A DNA stretch of 37,779 bases from positions 1-37,779 of the forward strand of contig DAHUYO010000029.1 in NCBI GenBank assembly GCA_027315185.1. Direction: 5' to 3'. The stretch's first letter is position 1; every line of letters starts with the position of its first letter. Position numbers and translations under genes: made by a program. Under the pieces are notes generated by a model. The model did no database searches. It was given only the letters and a program-made list of their open reading frames with translations, and was not told where the DNA came from. The stretch comes from Acidobacteriota bacterium. GTDB taxonomy: Bacteria > Acidobacteriota > Terriglobia > Terriglobales > SCQP01. This document shows positions 30,961 through 37,779 of this stretch, in pieces.

Positions 30961-32066
30961 TGCCCGCATCCCCGGTATAGGCCGACCCCGAACGTCACTG
31001 TGTCGTACGCAAACTTCACCAGGCCGATGGGCGCGGCCAGTCCGTCCATGGCGACGGTGCCAGTGAGCGTGGTGATCTCCTCGCCGCCGGTAGCCGCGTT
31101 CAGAACGCCGTCAGTCAAGCCGCCCGCCAGGCCGCCGCCCGCCCAGCGGTTCCCGCTGGCGGGAATCGGCAGGCCCTGGCTAAGGCCGCCGGTGACTAAA
31201 CCGGCGGCGGTGCCGCCGACGTGTCCACCAAAGAGGCCCTGCACGAACTGGAGGGCGCCGGAGACGGAGTTGCCCAGCAGCGCGTTCGCTGCGTAGGCTT
31301 CAATCGGATGCGCTTGGGCGCTAATGTCTAGCGTGGCCGCCAAGCTGTGGCCGTCGGCGAAGCCCTCGGCGCAGGCCAGGCGGCTGCCCACCGTTCCAGA
31401 CGTGTTGATCGGCCCGGCGCCGGTGCCCCCGCCGCCCCCGCCGCCGGGCCCATTGGGATGGGAAACAGGGCCCATGCAGGCCAGCGGATTAGCCGCGCAA
31501 TACGGTACGCCGGTCAGGTTGGCCGGGATCCAGTACGGCGGCCCGGGCAGCGGAGTGGCGGTGACGCCGACGGACTGGACCTCGCCCTCGCTGCCCCCGT
31601 TCGTACAGGCGTACGGGACGCCCTGGAAGACCTGGGTCCCTGGCAGGGGAGCGCACGCGGTGTTGTTCTGGTAATTCCAGTTCAGTCCCAGCGGGTCGGT
31701 GGCCGTGAGCGGCTGGCTGGCGACGTAGGCGTAGGCATTCCAGCTTTGGGGGTTGGCGGGATTGACCGCCGCGAGGCCCGAGGGATCGGGCGAGAGCCAG
31801 CGGCCCTGCGCCGGGGAGTAGTGGCGGAACGGGAAGTCATAGGTGCCGGCGGCCAGGCGCTGGCCCTTGCCGGTGAACATTGGCTCGCCGGCGCCGGCCC
31901 CGGCGTAGGCCTCGCCGAATGGCGCGTACGCCTCTTCCGAGGCCAGCGTCTGATTGGTCCACGCCGCCAGCCGCTCGCTGCCCAGCCAGTCCGGGCGGGC
32001 GTGGCGCGGCAGGCCGCCGGCGAAGCAGGTTGCAGGGGGAGCGCGGCGAACCCGGCGGCGGGACAT
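30957..32066 (-). CDS. Orphan RHS core protein with variable tail, copy 1
   Basis: Protein of 369 residues. Residues 1-128 are a short RHS-repeat-associated core: DWLGSERLAAWTNQT, EEAYAPFG, FTGKGQRLAAGTYDFPFRHY, QGRWLSPDPSG, SWNAYAYVASQPL, ending DPLGL. The thousand-residue RHS shell that normally precedes this is missing. The tail (129-369) has a shared linker (ANLTGVPYC, HPNGPG), a poly-Gly stretch, and a Gly/Ala-rich hydrophobic end (GLFGGHVGGTAAGLVTGG). RHS tails are often toxins, but no known toxin motif is seen. ATG 32066 is chosen because a promoter places the transcript start there; GTG 32081 or an earlier start is possible. The stop overlaps the membrane protein ATG. Confidence 0.75.
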   Translation of the reverse strand: MSRRRVRRAPPATCFAGGLPRHARPDWLGSERLAAWTNQTLASEEAYAPFGEAYAGAGAGEPMFTGKGQRLAAGTYDFPFRHYSPAQGRWLSPDPSGLAAVNPANPQSWNAYAYVASQPLTATDPLGLNWNYQNNTACAPLPGTQVFQGVPYACTNGGSEGEVQSVGVTATPLPGPPYWIPANLTGVPYCAANPLACMGPVSHPNGPGGGGGGGTGAGPINTSGTVGSRLACAEGFADGHSLAATLDISAQAHPIEAYAANALLGNSVSGALQFVQGLFGGHVGGTAAGLVTGGLSQGLPIPASGNRWAGGGLAGGLTDGVLNAATGGEEITTLTGTVAMDGLAAPIGLVKFAYDTVTFGVGLYRGCGQ

Positions 32067-32104
32067 GCGGGTGTTATACACCGGCGGCGGGCCGGGGTCA
32101 AAAC
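31684..32104. repeat. RHS core repeat, copy 1 (421 bp)
   Basis: Matches 33548-33968 without indels and with about 16 differences by eye, so roughly 96 percent identity. The repeat runs from just upstream of the -35 box to the DPLGL codons, after which the two genes diverge abruptly. Confidence 0.9.
32073..32101 (-). promoter_or_regulatory. Near-consensus promoter of RHS copy 1 (leaderless)
   Basis: On the minus strand TTGACC (32101-32096), a 17-bp spacer and TATAAC (32078-32073), five of six matches each. Six bases later lies the ATG at 32066, where transcription should begin, so the mRNA would have no leader. The same promoter is present at copy 2. The -10 box lies within the inverted repeat GGTGT-TAT-ACACC. 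Confidence 0.65.
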
Positions 32105-32174
32105 ATTGCCGCCGTCCCCTGGCCCCGGTGCGGCAACGGCGTGGTCTGCGACCCCGCGATCGCAAAGCGCTGGA

Positions 32175-32219
32175 TGGTAGGCACGAGCGGACTCGGGCCG
32201 CTGACCTCTACCGTGTCAA
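32175..32219 (-). repeat. tRNA-Val(GAC) 3'-half remnant, copy B
   Basis: On the minus strand TTGACAC (anticodon loop, GAC) begins the homology at 32219. The sequence then has GGTAG, AGGTC, a perfect T stem AGCGG/CCGCT, acceptor strand CGTGCCT, discriminator A and an encoded CCA (32177-32175). The T loop reads CCCGAGT instead of TTCGAGT. The 5' half (D arm, 5' acceptor) is absent, so this is not a functional tRNA gene. Confidence 0.7.
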
Positions 32220-32382
32220 TTTCGGGGACGATGTCGCACCGGAAGGTGCCGATTAACGCCAATTGCTATGCGGCGCGAGGATTTCCGGGGCGCCGCCGTG
32301 CCGGGGATGCCAATGGAGTGTTGCCACGCGATTCCGCGAAAGATGGTGACGGGCGGCGGGGCTACGGCACATTCGCGGCACA
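32179..32382. repeat. Att-like direct repeat, copy B
   Basis: Partner of 30105-30308. The tRNA anticodon-loop edge (32219) and the first CGGCACA (32365) are 146 bp apart, the same as in copy A. The second CGGCACA is at 32376-32382. It sits between the stop of the cassette 2 membrane gene and the promoter of cassette 1. Confidence 0.6.
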
Positions 32383-32488
32383 ATCCGCGCGGCCCGGGCT
32401 GGCTTAGGAGCGCTGCAGCCGCCCATACCGTACTCGGTTTCGGGCCAGTTCCCGGGGGGAAGCCACCGCAGGGGCCTTCCCTGCGGGG

Positions 32489-32911
32489 TTACCAGCGCGT
32501 CAGCTTCGCCGCCAGGACCGACGACGCGGCCGCACCGGCTACGACAAACCCGATGAACAAATAAAGCGGCCACAGTGCGTGGCCACCGTGGCGCTGGTCG
32601 ATTAGCAGGAGCCAATATGACGCCGCAGCCCCGCCTGTGAACCCCGCAGCGGCGCCCCAGAGCCAGCGGCTCGGGCGCGGGCGAGGGGGCGTGCCCGCGG
32701 GGGCAGAGGACCCCGCCCGGCCACCGCGCCCCCCTTTGCCGGCCGTTAATGAGCGGGCAACCGCGAAAGCCGCGCCCATCCCGCCGAGGGCGGCGGCCCT
32801 CGCAGCGATGCTTGAGGGGTATTTGAGCATCACCAGAACACCCACGGCGCACGCGCCAAAGAAAACAACCTGGGCCGCGCGCCTGCCCCTTTTGGGCGCC
32901 CAGTCCCTCAT
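32489..32911 (-). CDS. Four-helix membrane protein coupled to RHS copy 2
   Basis: Hypothetical protein of 140 residues with four hydrophobic segments, near residues 13-30, 36-52, 84-102 and 112-135. A Gly/Pro/Arg-rich loop lies between the second and third. The N-terminus is positively charged (MRDWAPKRGRR). ATG 32911 overlaps the RHS copy 2 stop as ATGA; the frame runs 45 codons upstream but that part lies in the RHS gene and is out of frame with it. No family recognised. Position and coupling match the partner of RHS copy 1, although the sequences differ. About 105 bp separate its stop from the right end of att-like copy B. Confidence 0.65.
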   Translation of the reverse strand: MRDWAPKRGRRAAQVVFFGACAVGVLVMLKYPSSIAARAAALGGMGAAFAVARSLTAGKGGRGGRAGSSAPAGTPPRPRPSRWLWGAAAGFTGGAAASYWLLLIDQRHGGHALWPLYLFIGFVVAGAAASSVLAAKLTRW

Positions 32912-33930
32912 TGACAGACCTCCCGTGCCGCAAGCGAGAGGCTGGACGCTAGCTCGGCAATCCCGCCAACCGCGTCGCCAAAGGCGCTTACGCCGGGGAT
33001 GTGCGACGCGGCTGCCTCCACCGGCAGGCCGGTCAGGTGGGACCAATCAAAGGCCCCGATCGCGCGGGCGTTGCCAGTAGCTAGGCTATTGAGAGCGGCC
33101 GCGGCGGCACCTATGTAAAGGGACAAATCGCTTAGGCCTGTGGCTGCAGAGCCCGCCGCAAGCGTGACCGGGGAGTCCGCGCCCAAACTCGGTGCCTCGC
33201 CCAGGAAGGACACCCCGGTTGCGATCCACGCGCCCACCGATGCCCAGCCGAGTTCGGGGCTGCAACTCGGGCCTTTTGGCACCGCCATGGCGGCGGCGAC
33301 CACGCCATTGCCGTGGTTCCAGCTTCCGCTCGGGCCGGGGCCGTTGGGGTGCTGGCCGAGGCTGGCGACCATGCAGGAGAGTGGATGGGCGGTACAGTAG
33401 GGAATGCCGGTGAGGTTCGCGTCCACCCACCCAGGCGGCGGACCCGGGTTGCAGGTGATGCAGCCCCAGGCGGTCACCGTGTACACGGGCGGGCAAGGCC
33501 CGTCGGCGGCCTGGCCGACGCCGCAGCCGGTGCTGCCGTTGCCGCTAAGTCCCAGCGGGTCGGTGGCCGTGAGCGGCTGGCTGGCGACGTAGGCGTAGGC
33601 ATTCCAGCTTTGGGGATTGGCGGGGTTCACGGCGGCGGGGCCGGAGGGATCGGGCGAGAGCCAGCGGCCCTGCGCCGGGGAGTAGTGGCGGAACGGGAAG
33701 TCATAGATGCCGGCGGCCAGGCGCTGGCCCTTGCCGGTGAACATTTGCTCGCCGGCGCCGGCCCCGGCGTAGGCCCCGCCGAATGGCGCGTACGCCTCTT
33801 CCGAGACCAGCGTTTGGTTGGTCCACGCCGCCAGCCGCTCGCTGCCCAGCCAGTCCGGACGGGCGTGACGCGGCAGGCCGCCGGCGAAGCAGGTTGCAGG
33901 GGGAGCGCAGCGAACCCGGCGGCGGGACAT
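32908..33930 (-). CDS. Orphan RHS core protein with variable tail, copy 2
   Basis: Protein of 340 residues. Residues 1-128 repeat the core of copy 1 with about six to ten amino-acid changes, ending SQPLTATDPLGL. The tail (129-340) is different: it starts with a Cys-containing segment (GCGVGQAADGPCPP, GCITCNPGPPPGW), then carries the same linker style (ANLTGIPYC, HPNGPG), and ends in an Ala/Leu-rich domain (GWASVGAWIATGVSFLGEAPSLG, LYIGAAAAALNSLATG, AREVCQ). No known toxin motif is seen. The transcript should start at ATG 33930, directly below the promoter. The partner membrane gene starts within its stop codon. Confidence 0.75.
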   Translation of the reverse strand: MSRRRVRCAPPATCFAGGLPRHARPDWLGSERLAAWTNQTLVSEEAYAPFGGAYAGAGAGEQMFTGKGQRLAAGIYDFPFRHYSPAQGRWLSPDPSGPAAVNPANPQSWNAYAYVASQPLTATDPLGLSGNGSTGCGVGQAADGPCPPVYTVTAWGCITCNPGPPPGWVDANLTGIPYCTAHPLSCMVASLGQHPNGPGPSGSWNHGNGVVAAAMAVPKGPSCSPELGWASVGAWIATGVSFLGEAPSLGADSPVTLAAGSAATGLSDLSLYIGAAAAALNSLATGNARAIGAFDWSHLTGLPVEAAASHIPGVSAFGDAVGGIAELASSLSLAAREVCQ

Positions 33931-33968
33931 GCGGGTGTTATACACCGGCGGCGGGCCGGGGTCAAAAC
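33548..33968. repeat. RHS core repeat, copy 2 (421 bp)
   Basis: Partner of 31684-32104 (offset 1864). Similarity ends in both copies 3 bases upstream of the -35 box and, at the other side, at the DPLGL codons. Confidence 0.9.
33937..33965 (-). promoter_or_regulatory. Near-consensus promoter of RHS copy 2 (leaderless)
   Basis: TTGACC (33965-33960), a 17-bp spacer and TATAAC (33942-33937) on the minus strand, followed by six bases and the ATG at 33930. Identical in layout to the copy 1 promoter. Confidence 0.65.
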
Positions 33969-34054
33969 CCCGCCGCGGCGCGAACGGTGACCGCCGGGAC
34001 CGATACCGCGCCGCCGGCCCGGGATGCGGCGTCGCCAGCCCCGTTGGCTAACGC

Positions 34055-35062
34055 CTATTCCACCGCGAACAGGTCCAGCTTGCCGCCGCCCAGAAACGCC
34101 AGCGTGCTGTGCTCCAGGCAGCTGGACATGGCGTGGTAGCTCAGGTCCAGCTGGGCCTCGCCCACCAGCCGCAGGTCCGCGCTGCGCCAAATGCGAAGCG
34201 TGTTGAAGTCTCCATCGGCATCTTCCTTCAAACAAAGGAAATACGCGCCGTCCTGGGAGAACTCAAAAACCGGCAGCGTATTGGCTTCCAACGGCAGCAG
34301 ATTGGCCTCCACGCCGGTCTCGGCGTCCACCAAGGAGACATGCCGCTCGTTGTTCTTGAAGTCCACCATCTCCACCGCCAGCAGTTTGCCGTCCGGCGAG
34401 AGGGCGCAGACGCCGGCGCCGATGCCGAGGTCGAAATCCTTGCGCACGGCGCCATCCGGCCCCACGCTCAGCAGGCGGAACTTGCGAAAGATCAGCTGCG
34501 CGTTTTCGACCGTGTGGGTGGCGCCCACGGCTTCCCGGGCGAAGCAGACCCAGCCGCCACCGGCGGCGGCGGCCAAGGCGCGGATCTGCTGGCCGGGAAG
34601 CGGCAGCGGCTCAAGATTCTTGCCGCAGAGGCTGGCGCGGCCGATGCGCGCCGCGACCACTGCGGCGCCCTCCGCCCCCGCCTCCATGCGGGCGTCGTTC
34701 CAAGCGATGCGCCAAGCGTCGCCATTGGCGCCCGGCTGGAAGGCGCAGGTCTCCACCGGCAGGGCGGCTTCGCGCTCCAGCGCCGCAGCGCCGGTAGCGG
34801 CGTCGAACACGGTCAGCCGACCGCGGGTGTGGGGATGGTTGTCGGCGACATTGACCGCCGCGACGTAGCGCCCGTCCGGGCTGTAGCGCAGCTGGCCCAG
34901 GAACTCGGGAAAGGCGAACTCGCGCTCCACCGCGCCGCTTTCGGCGTTCAAGGCGCGGAATGCCTTATGTCCCATCGCCACTTGCGCGGCGTCGGGAGAC
35001 AAGGCGATGCGGGTCAGCAAAAACTCCTCGACCGGAAAGGAATGCAAGGGCGCCAGCCGCAT
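34055..35062 (-). CDS. WD40/beta-propeller-like protein
   Basis: Cytoplasmic protein of 335 residues without signal peptide. Repeating blade-like segments with SPDG or similar turns are visible: RIALSPDAAQVAMG, QLRYSPDGRYVAAVNV, VCALSPDGKLLAVEMVD, FEFSQDGAYFLCLKE, often with VFDAATG or LVDAETG partners, as in WD40-like propellers. A scaffold or sensor role is likely in general; the partner is unknown. GGAG precedes ATG 35062. It follows the O-methyltransferase gene by 22 bp and is the last gene of the leftward group before the RHS cassettes. Confidence 0.75.
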   Translation of the reverse strand: MRLAPLHSFPVEEFLLTRIALSPDAAQVAMGHKAFRALNAESGAVEREFAFPEFLGQLRYSPDGRYVAAVNVADNHPHTRGRLTVFDAATGAAALEREAALPVETCAFQPGANGDAWRIAWNDARMEAGAEGAAVVAARIGRASLCGKNLEPLPLPGQQIRALAAAAGGGWVCFAREAVGATHTVENAQLIFRKFRLLSVGPDGAVRKDFDLGIGAGVCALSPDGKLLAVEMVDFKNNERHVSLVDAETGVEANLLPLEANTLPVFEFSQDGAYFLCLKEDADGDFNTLRIWRSADLRLVGEAQLDLSYHAMSSCLEHSTLAFLGGGKLDLFAVE

Positions 35063-35084
35063 TATCGGTGCTCCTTACCTGCCC

Positions 35085-35708
35085 CTAACGTTTTCGGCAT
35101 ATCGCCAATCCATCCCGCAGCGGAACGATCGCCGCCAGCAATCCCGGATCCGCGTAAATCGCCCGATTGAAGGCGAGAATGCCCTGCGTATCCGCGGAAG
35201 CGTCCGGGGCCGCCACCTTGCCGCTCCACAGCACGTTGTCGGCGACGAACAATCCGCCGGCACGCAACCGCGGCAAGCCTAGCTCCAGCGCCGCCGGGTA
35301 CTCGTGCTTGGAGATGTCGCAAAAAATAATATCGAACTCTCCGGGGGTTTCGCGCAGCGCCGCCAGCGCGTCTTGCTGCCGCTGCTGAATGCGATGCTCC
35401 AGTCCCAGGCGGCGGAAATAGCCCGCCGCTTCCTGGGCGTTGGCCTCGCTGCTGTCGGTATAAAACACTTCGCCTTCCGGCCCCACCGCCTCCGCCCACC
35501 AAATGGTGGAGTAGCCGATGGCCGAGCCCAGCTCGAAGACGCGCCGGGCGCCGTGGATCCGCGCCAGCAGCGAAAAAAAGCGTCCCACCGCCGGCCCCAC
35601 GATGGGAATGTTCCGCTGCCGCGCCTGCGCCTCCATCTCCGCCAGCACGGCGTTGCGCGGCGGCAGCAAACCATAAAGATATTCTTCAACTTTGGGTTCG
35701 ATGATCAT
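35085..35708 (-). CDS. Class I SAM-dependent O-methyltransferase
   Basis: Enzyme of 207 residues resembling the caffeoyl-CoA / catechol O-methyltransferase family (PF01596 type). The SAM-binding motif I is VFELGSAIGYSTIWWAEA (about 57-74) and the acidic residue after the next strand is in VFYTDSS. FDIIFCDISKHEYPAALEL holds a probable metal-binding Asp; LFVADNVLWSGKVAAP is the typical following strand with a further metal-site residue pair. The substrate is not predictable. The start ATG overlaps the stop of the metal-dependent hydrolase gene as ATGA, and the propeller gene follows 22 bp later, so the three are probably one operon. Confidence 0.92.
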   Translation of the reverse strand: MIIEPKVEEYLYGLLPPRNAVLAEMEAQARQRNIPIVGPAVGRFFSLLARIHGARRVFELGSAIGYSTIWWAEAVGPEGEVFYTDSSEANAQEAAGYFRRLGLEHRIQQRQQDALAALRETPGEFDIIFCDISKHEYPAALELGLPRLRAGGLFVADNVLWSGKVAAPDASADTQGILAFNRAIYADPGLLAAIVPLRDGLAICRKR

Positions 35709-36436
35709 CGTTGCTCTTCGCCCAGCGTCTCACCCGGCTTCAGCGCGATCATCTCGCACTGCGGCGCCGCCTGGCGCAGCGCGTCGGCCAACTCCTCCGG
35801 CCGGCCGGTCAGCGGCGCGAAGGTGCCGTAGTGCATCGGGATGACGGCTTTCACGCCCAACATTTTGCAGGCCTCGGCGGCGTCGGAAGGGTTCATCACG
35901 TAGAAATCACCGATGGGAAGCAGCGCCAGTTGCGGATGGTAGCGCTCGCCGATCAGGCGCATGTCGCCGAACAAGCAGGTGTCGCCGGCATGGTACACAC
36001 AAAGGCCGCCGGGAAAGCGAAGAATGTACCCCGCCGCCTCGCCGCCATAGACGATCTTGCCGCCGTCGTTGATGCCGCTGGAATGCAGCGCATGGACCAT
36101 TGTGGCGCGCGCGCCGGCAACCGCGACGGTGCCGCCTTTGTTCATGCCCAGCACCTGATCCTGTTTCAGCCCTTTGCCCATCAGCCAATAGCCGATCTCA
36201 AAATTCGCCACCACCGGCGCGTGAAAACGCTGGGCGATGCCCAGGGCGTCGGCGATGTGGTCGTAATGGCCGTGCGTCAGCAGCACGGCGTCAGCGGCCG
36301 TGGGGTCCTTTTCCCCCGCCGGACAGGAGGGATTCTCCTTCAGGAACGGGTCTATGTAAATGCGCTTGCCGCCCGCGTCAATGCGAAACGTTGCATGGCC
36401 GCACCAAGTGATTTTCACGCCATGGGTATCGAACAT
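35705..36436 (-). CDS. UPF0173 metal-dependent hydrolase
   Basis: Metallo-beta-lactamase-fold hydrolase of 243 residues. The metal motif THGHYDHI gives His55, His57, Asp59 and His60. The N-terminal WCGHATFRID and YIDPFLKENPSCP are family features, as are VYHAGDTCLFGDM and PMHYGTFAPLTG with further metal ligands. Substrate unknown; the family includes enzymes acting on phosphodiesters and lactones. AAGGGA precedes ATG 36436. The stop overlaps the O-methyltransferase start as ATGA. There is no signal peptide. Confidence 0.93.
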   Translation of the reverse strand: MFDTHGVKITWCGHATFRIDAGGKRIYIDPFLKENPSCPAGEKDPTAADAVLLTHGHYDHIADALGIAQRFHAPVVANFEIGYWLMGKGLKQDQVLGMNKGGTVAVAGARATMVHALHSSGINDGGKIVYGGEAAGYILRFPGGLCVYHAGDTCLFGDMRLIGERYHPQLALLPIGDFYVMNPSDAAEACKMLGVKAVIPMHYGTFAPLTGRPEELADALRQAAPQCEMIALKPGETLGEEQR

Positions 36437-36616
36437 TATTTCCCTTCTTGTCGCGGCAACTGGATTCCCCCGAGGCCTTCCGGCTCCGGTTGCCGCCGTT
36501 CGCGGCCCGGCCCCCGCCCCGCCACCGGCGGAGCATCCACACCTGAGCGGCTGCGCCGCTGCTCGGCCGCCCGCCCATTGTATCCCGTCCGGCCGGGCGG
36601 ATGCAGGCCGGAAGCG

Positions 36617-37540
36617 CTACTCGATGTTCTGCACCTGCTCGCGGATTTTTTCGATCTCGCCCTTGATGGCCAGACCTTCGCCGGTGACGCGCAGGCCGTC
36701 GGCGGCCAAGCCGCTCGTTTTGGACAGCAGCGTATTCGCCTCGCGGTTCAGTTCCTGCAAAAGGAAGTCCAACTTTTTCCCCACCTCGCCGCCGGCATCG
36801 AGCGCCGCGGCAAAGGCGGCGAGATGCGCCTCCAGGCGCACCAGCTCCTCACTGATGTCGCCGCGCTCGGCCAGCAGCGCCGCCTCCTGGGCCAAACGCT
36901 CGGGCGGAATGGCCGTGCTGGTTCCCGCCAGCAGCTCCTGCACACGCTCCCGCAGCCGCGCCAAATACGCCGCTTCCACCGCGCCGCGCAGGGCGCGAAT
37001 GGCGGCGGCGGAGCGGGTGATGGCCTGCAAGCGGCCGCGCATGTCCGCGGCCATGGCCGCGCCTTCCTGCTCCCGGCTGCGGCCGTGCTCGGCCAAACAA
37101 TCCGCCAGCACGGCCTGGGCCAGTTGCCCGAGCGCGGCGGCATCGTCGGGTTCCTGGGACGGCGCCAAAATGCCCGGCAGCCGCAGCAAATCCCAGGCCA
37201 GGCCTTCCGGCGGCACGGCGGGCAGGGAGAGTTCCCGGGCTAGCCGCCGCCAGGCGGCGAGGTACGCCGCCGCCATCGCCGTATTCACCTGGGCTGCCGC
37301 CGCCGCCTCCCGCTCCACTACCGCCACCAGCTGCACGTGCCCGCGGCGCAATGCGCCGCGCAGCTGCCGTTCCAGCGCCGCCTGCGCGCCTTCCAGTTCC
37401 GGCGGCAGGCGCAGCTGCAAATCCAGGAAGCGGTGGTTCACGCTGCGCAGCCGCATGCGCACGGTGACGCCGCCGGCGGCGCGGGCGGCGGCGCCGTAGC
37501 CGGTCATGGAACGGATGGGAGTCGCGGCGGGCTGCGTCAC
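36617..37540 (-). CDS. yicC: YicC family endoribonuclease
   Basis: Protein of 307 residues with the family start SMTGYG, then VRMRLRSVNHRFLDLQLRLPPEL. The C-terminal DUF1732 part reads ERGDISEELVRLEAHLAAF and GKKLDFLLQELNREANTLLSKT, which is diagnostic. In E. coli YicC is an endoribonuclease that helps degrade small RNA, and the gene often neighbours gmk. I chose GTG 37540, preceded by AGGAA and 7 bp from the ABC transporter stop; ATG 37507 (the Met of SMTGYG) is the alternative. A 180-bp space with one short hairpin (around 36545-36559) separates it from the metal-dependent hydrolase gene. Confidence 0.93.
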   Translation of the reverse strand: MTQPAATPIRSMTGYGAAARAAGGVTVRMRLRSVNHRFLDLQLRLPPELEGAQAALERQLRGALRRGHVQLVAVVEREAAAAAQVNTAMAAAYLAAWRRLARELSLPAVPPEGLAWDLLRLPGILAPSQEPDDAAALGQLAQAVLADCLAEHGRSREQEGAAMAADMRGRLQAITRSAAAIRALRGAVEAAYLARLRERVQELLAGTSTAIPPERLAQEAALLAERGDISEELVRLEAHLAAFAAALDAGGEVGKKLDFLLQELNREANTLLSKTSGLAADGLRVTGEGLAIKGEIEKIREQVQNIE

Positions 37541-37547
37541 GCGTTTC

Positions 37548-37779
37548 CTAGGAGGCGCCCAGCGCCTGGCCCGGCGCCGCCGCTTCCGTCCGCGTCTCCA
37601 TGGGCTCGGCGTCGCCGGCGTCGGCGAATTGCAGGTCATAGAGGCGGCGATAGCCGCCGCTCAGGGCCATCAGCTCCTCATGGGTGCCGGTTTCGCTGAT
37701 CTGGCCCCGATCCAAAACCAAGATGCGGTCGGCGCGGCGCACCGTGGACAAGCGGTGGGCGATGACGAAGACGGTGCGG
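37548..37779 (-). CDS. ABC exporter, C-terminal end of ATP-binding domain (partial)
   Basis: Cut by the right edge; about 77 residues visible. The H-loop reads [20 protein letters not shown] and is followed by [18 protein letters not shown], the usual end of an ABCB/MsbA-like half exporter (membrane domain fused to ATPase). A polar tail of about 25 residues follows. The transported substrate cannot be inferred. The stop is 7 bp before the probable yicC start on the same strand. Confidence 0.88.
   Translation of the reverse strand, partial: RTVFVIAHRLSTVRRADRILVLDRGQISETGTHEELMALSGGYRRLYDLQFADAGDAEPMETRTEAAAPGQALGAS

Noticed and set aside
31347-32180. Long plus-strand reading frame across RHS copy 1 (and 33313-33990 across copy 2)
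   Set aside because: Lies antisense to the RHS core, shows Gly/Arg/Val-rich non-domain sequence, and the minus-strand frame has clear RHS motifs plus promoter.
31880-32407. Plus-strand frame containing a TSGLGPLTSTVSISGT stretch
   Set aside because: This is the antisense translation of the tRNA 3' half, a well-known spurious protein pattern near tRNA att sites, not a gene.

Overview
The window is GC-rich, densely coding bacterial DNA. It most likely comes from an Acidobacteriota chromosome. The strongest pointer is the secreted protein at 9698-11110, which matches the acidobacterial VWFA-related family. The coding style (many GTG/TTG starts, short gaps, two RHS cassettes, a Gly/Met-rich secreted protein) fits. 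The phylum call is an inference from gene content; there is no rRNA here.

Layout. Positions 1-1906 hold the end of a cysteine desulfurase gene overlapping mnmA, a tRNA 2-thiouridine pair. A leftward block (1958-4801) carries an anchored coiled-coil protein, a YtxH protein and uvrC. A rightward block (5072-9690) has an OmpA-like lipoprotein, dnaG and rpoD. A leftward VWFA-type secreted protein and an aldehyde dehydrogenase follow. Next come rightward etfB-etfA-etfQO, which passes electrons from flavin dehydrogenases to quinone, and a Mn-type sodA. A leftward envelope/isoprenoid operon reads mgtE-like/CBS gene, cdsA, dxr, rseP. Then hfq and hflX, a convergent alpha/beta hydrolase, an M20 peptidase, a divergent DUF465 gene, truB, a DUF5996 gene and a Gly/Met-rich secreted protein. 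The right end (34055-37779), all leftward, has an ABC exporter end, yicC, a metallo-beta-lactamase-fold hydrolase, an O-methyltransferase and a beta-propeller-like protein.

The accessory part is 29996-33968. It holds two tandem, self-contained cassettes read leftward. Each has a near-consensus promoter placed so that transcription should begin at the ATG (leaderless), a short RHS core of about 128 residues, a different C-terminal tail, and a four-helix membrane protein whose ATG overlaps the RHS stop (ATGA). Each is followed by an att-like element: a 3' half of a tRNA-Val(GAC) gene broken exactly at the anticodon loop, and 146 bp away a pair of 7-bp direct repeats spaced 11 bp. No integrase is visible. 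The arrangement suggests orphan RHS tail/partner modules stacked by recombination at a tRNA site. It is the best candidate here for an undescribed system.

Most other genes are housekeeping and were identified from clear motifs. Promoter and terminator calls are by eye and are weaker than the gene calls.
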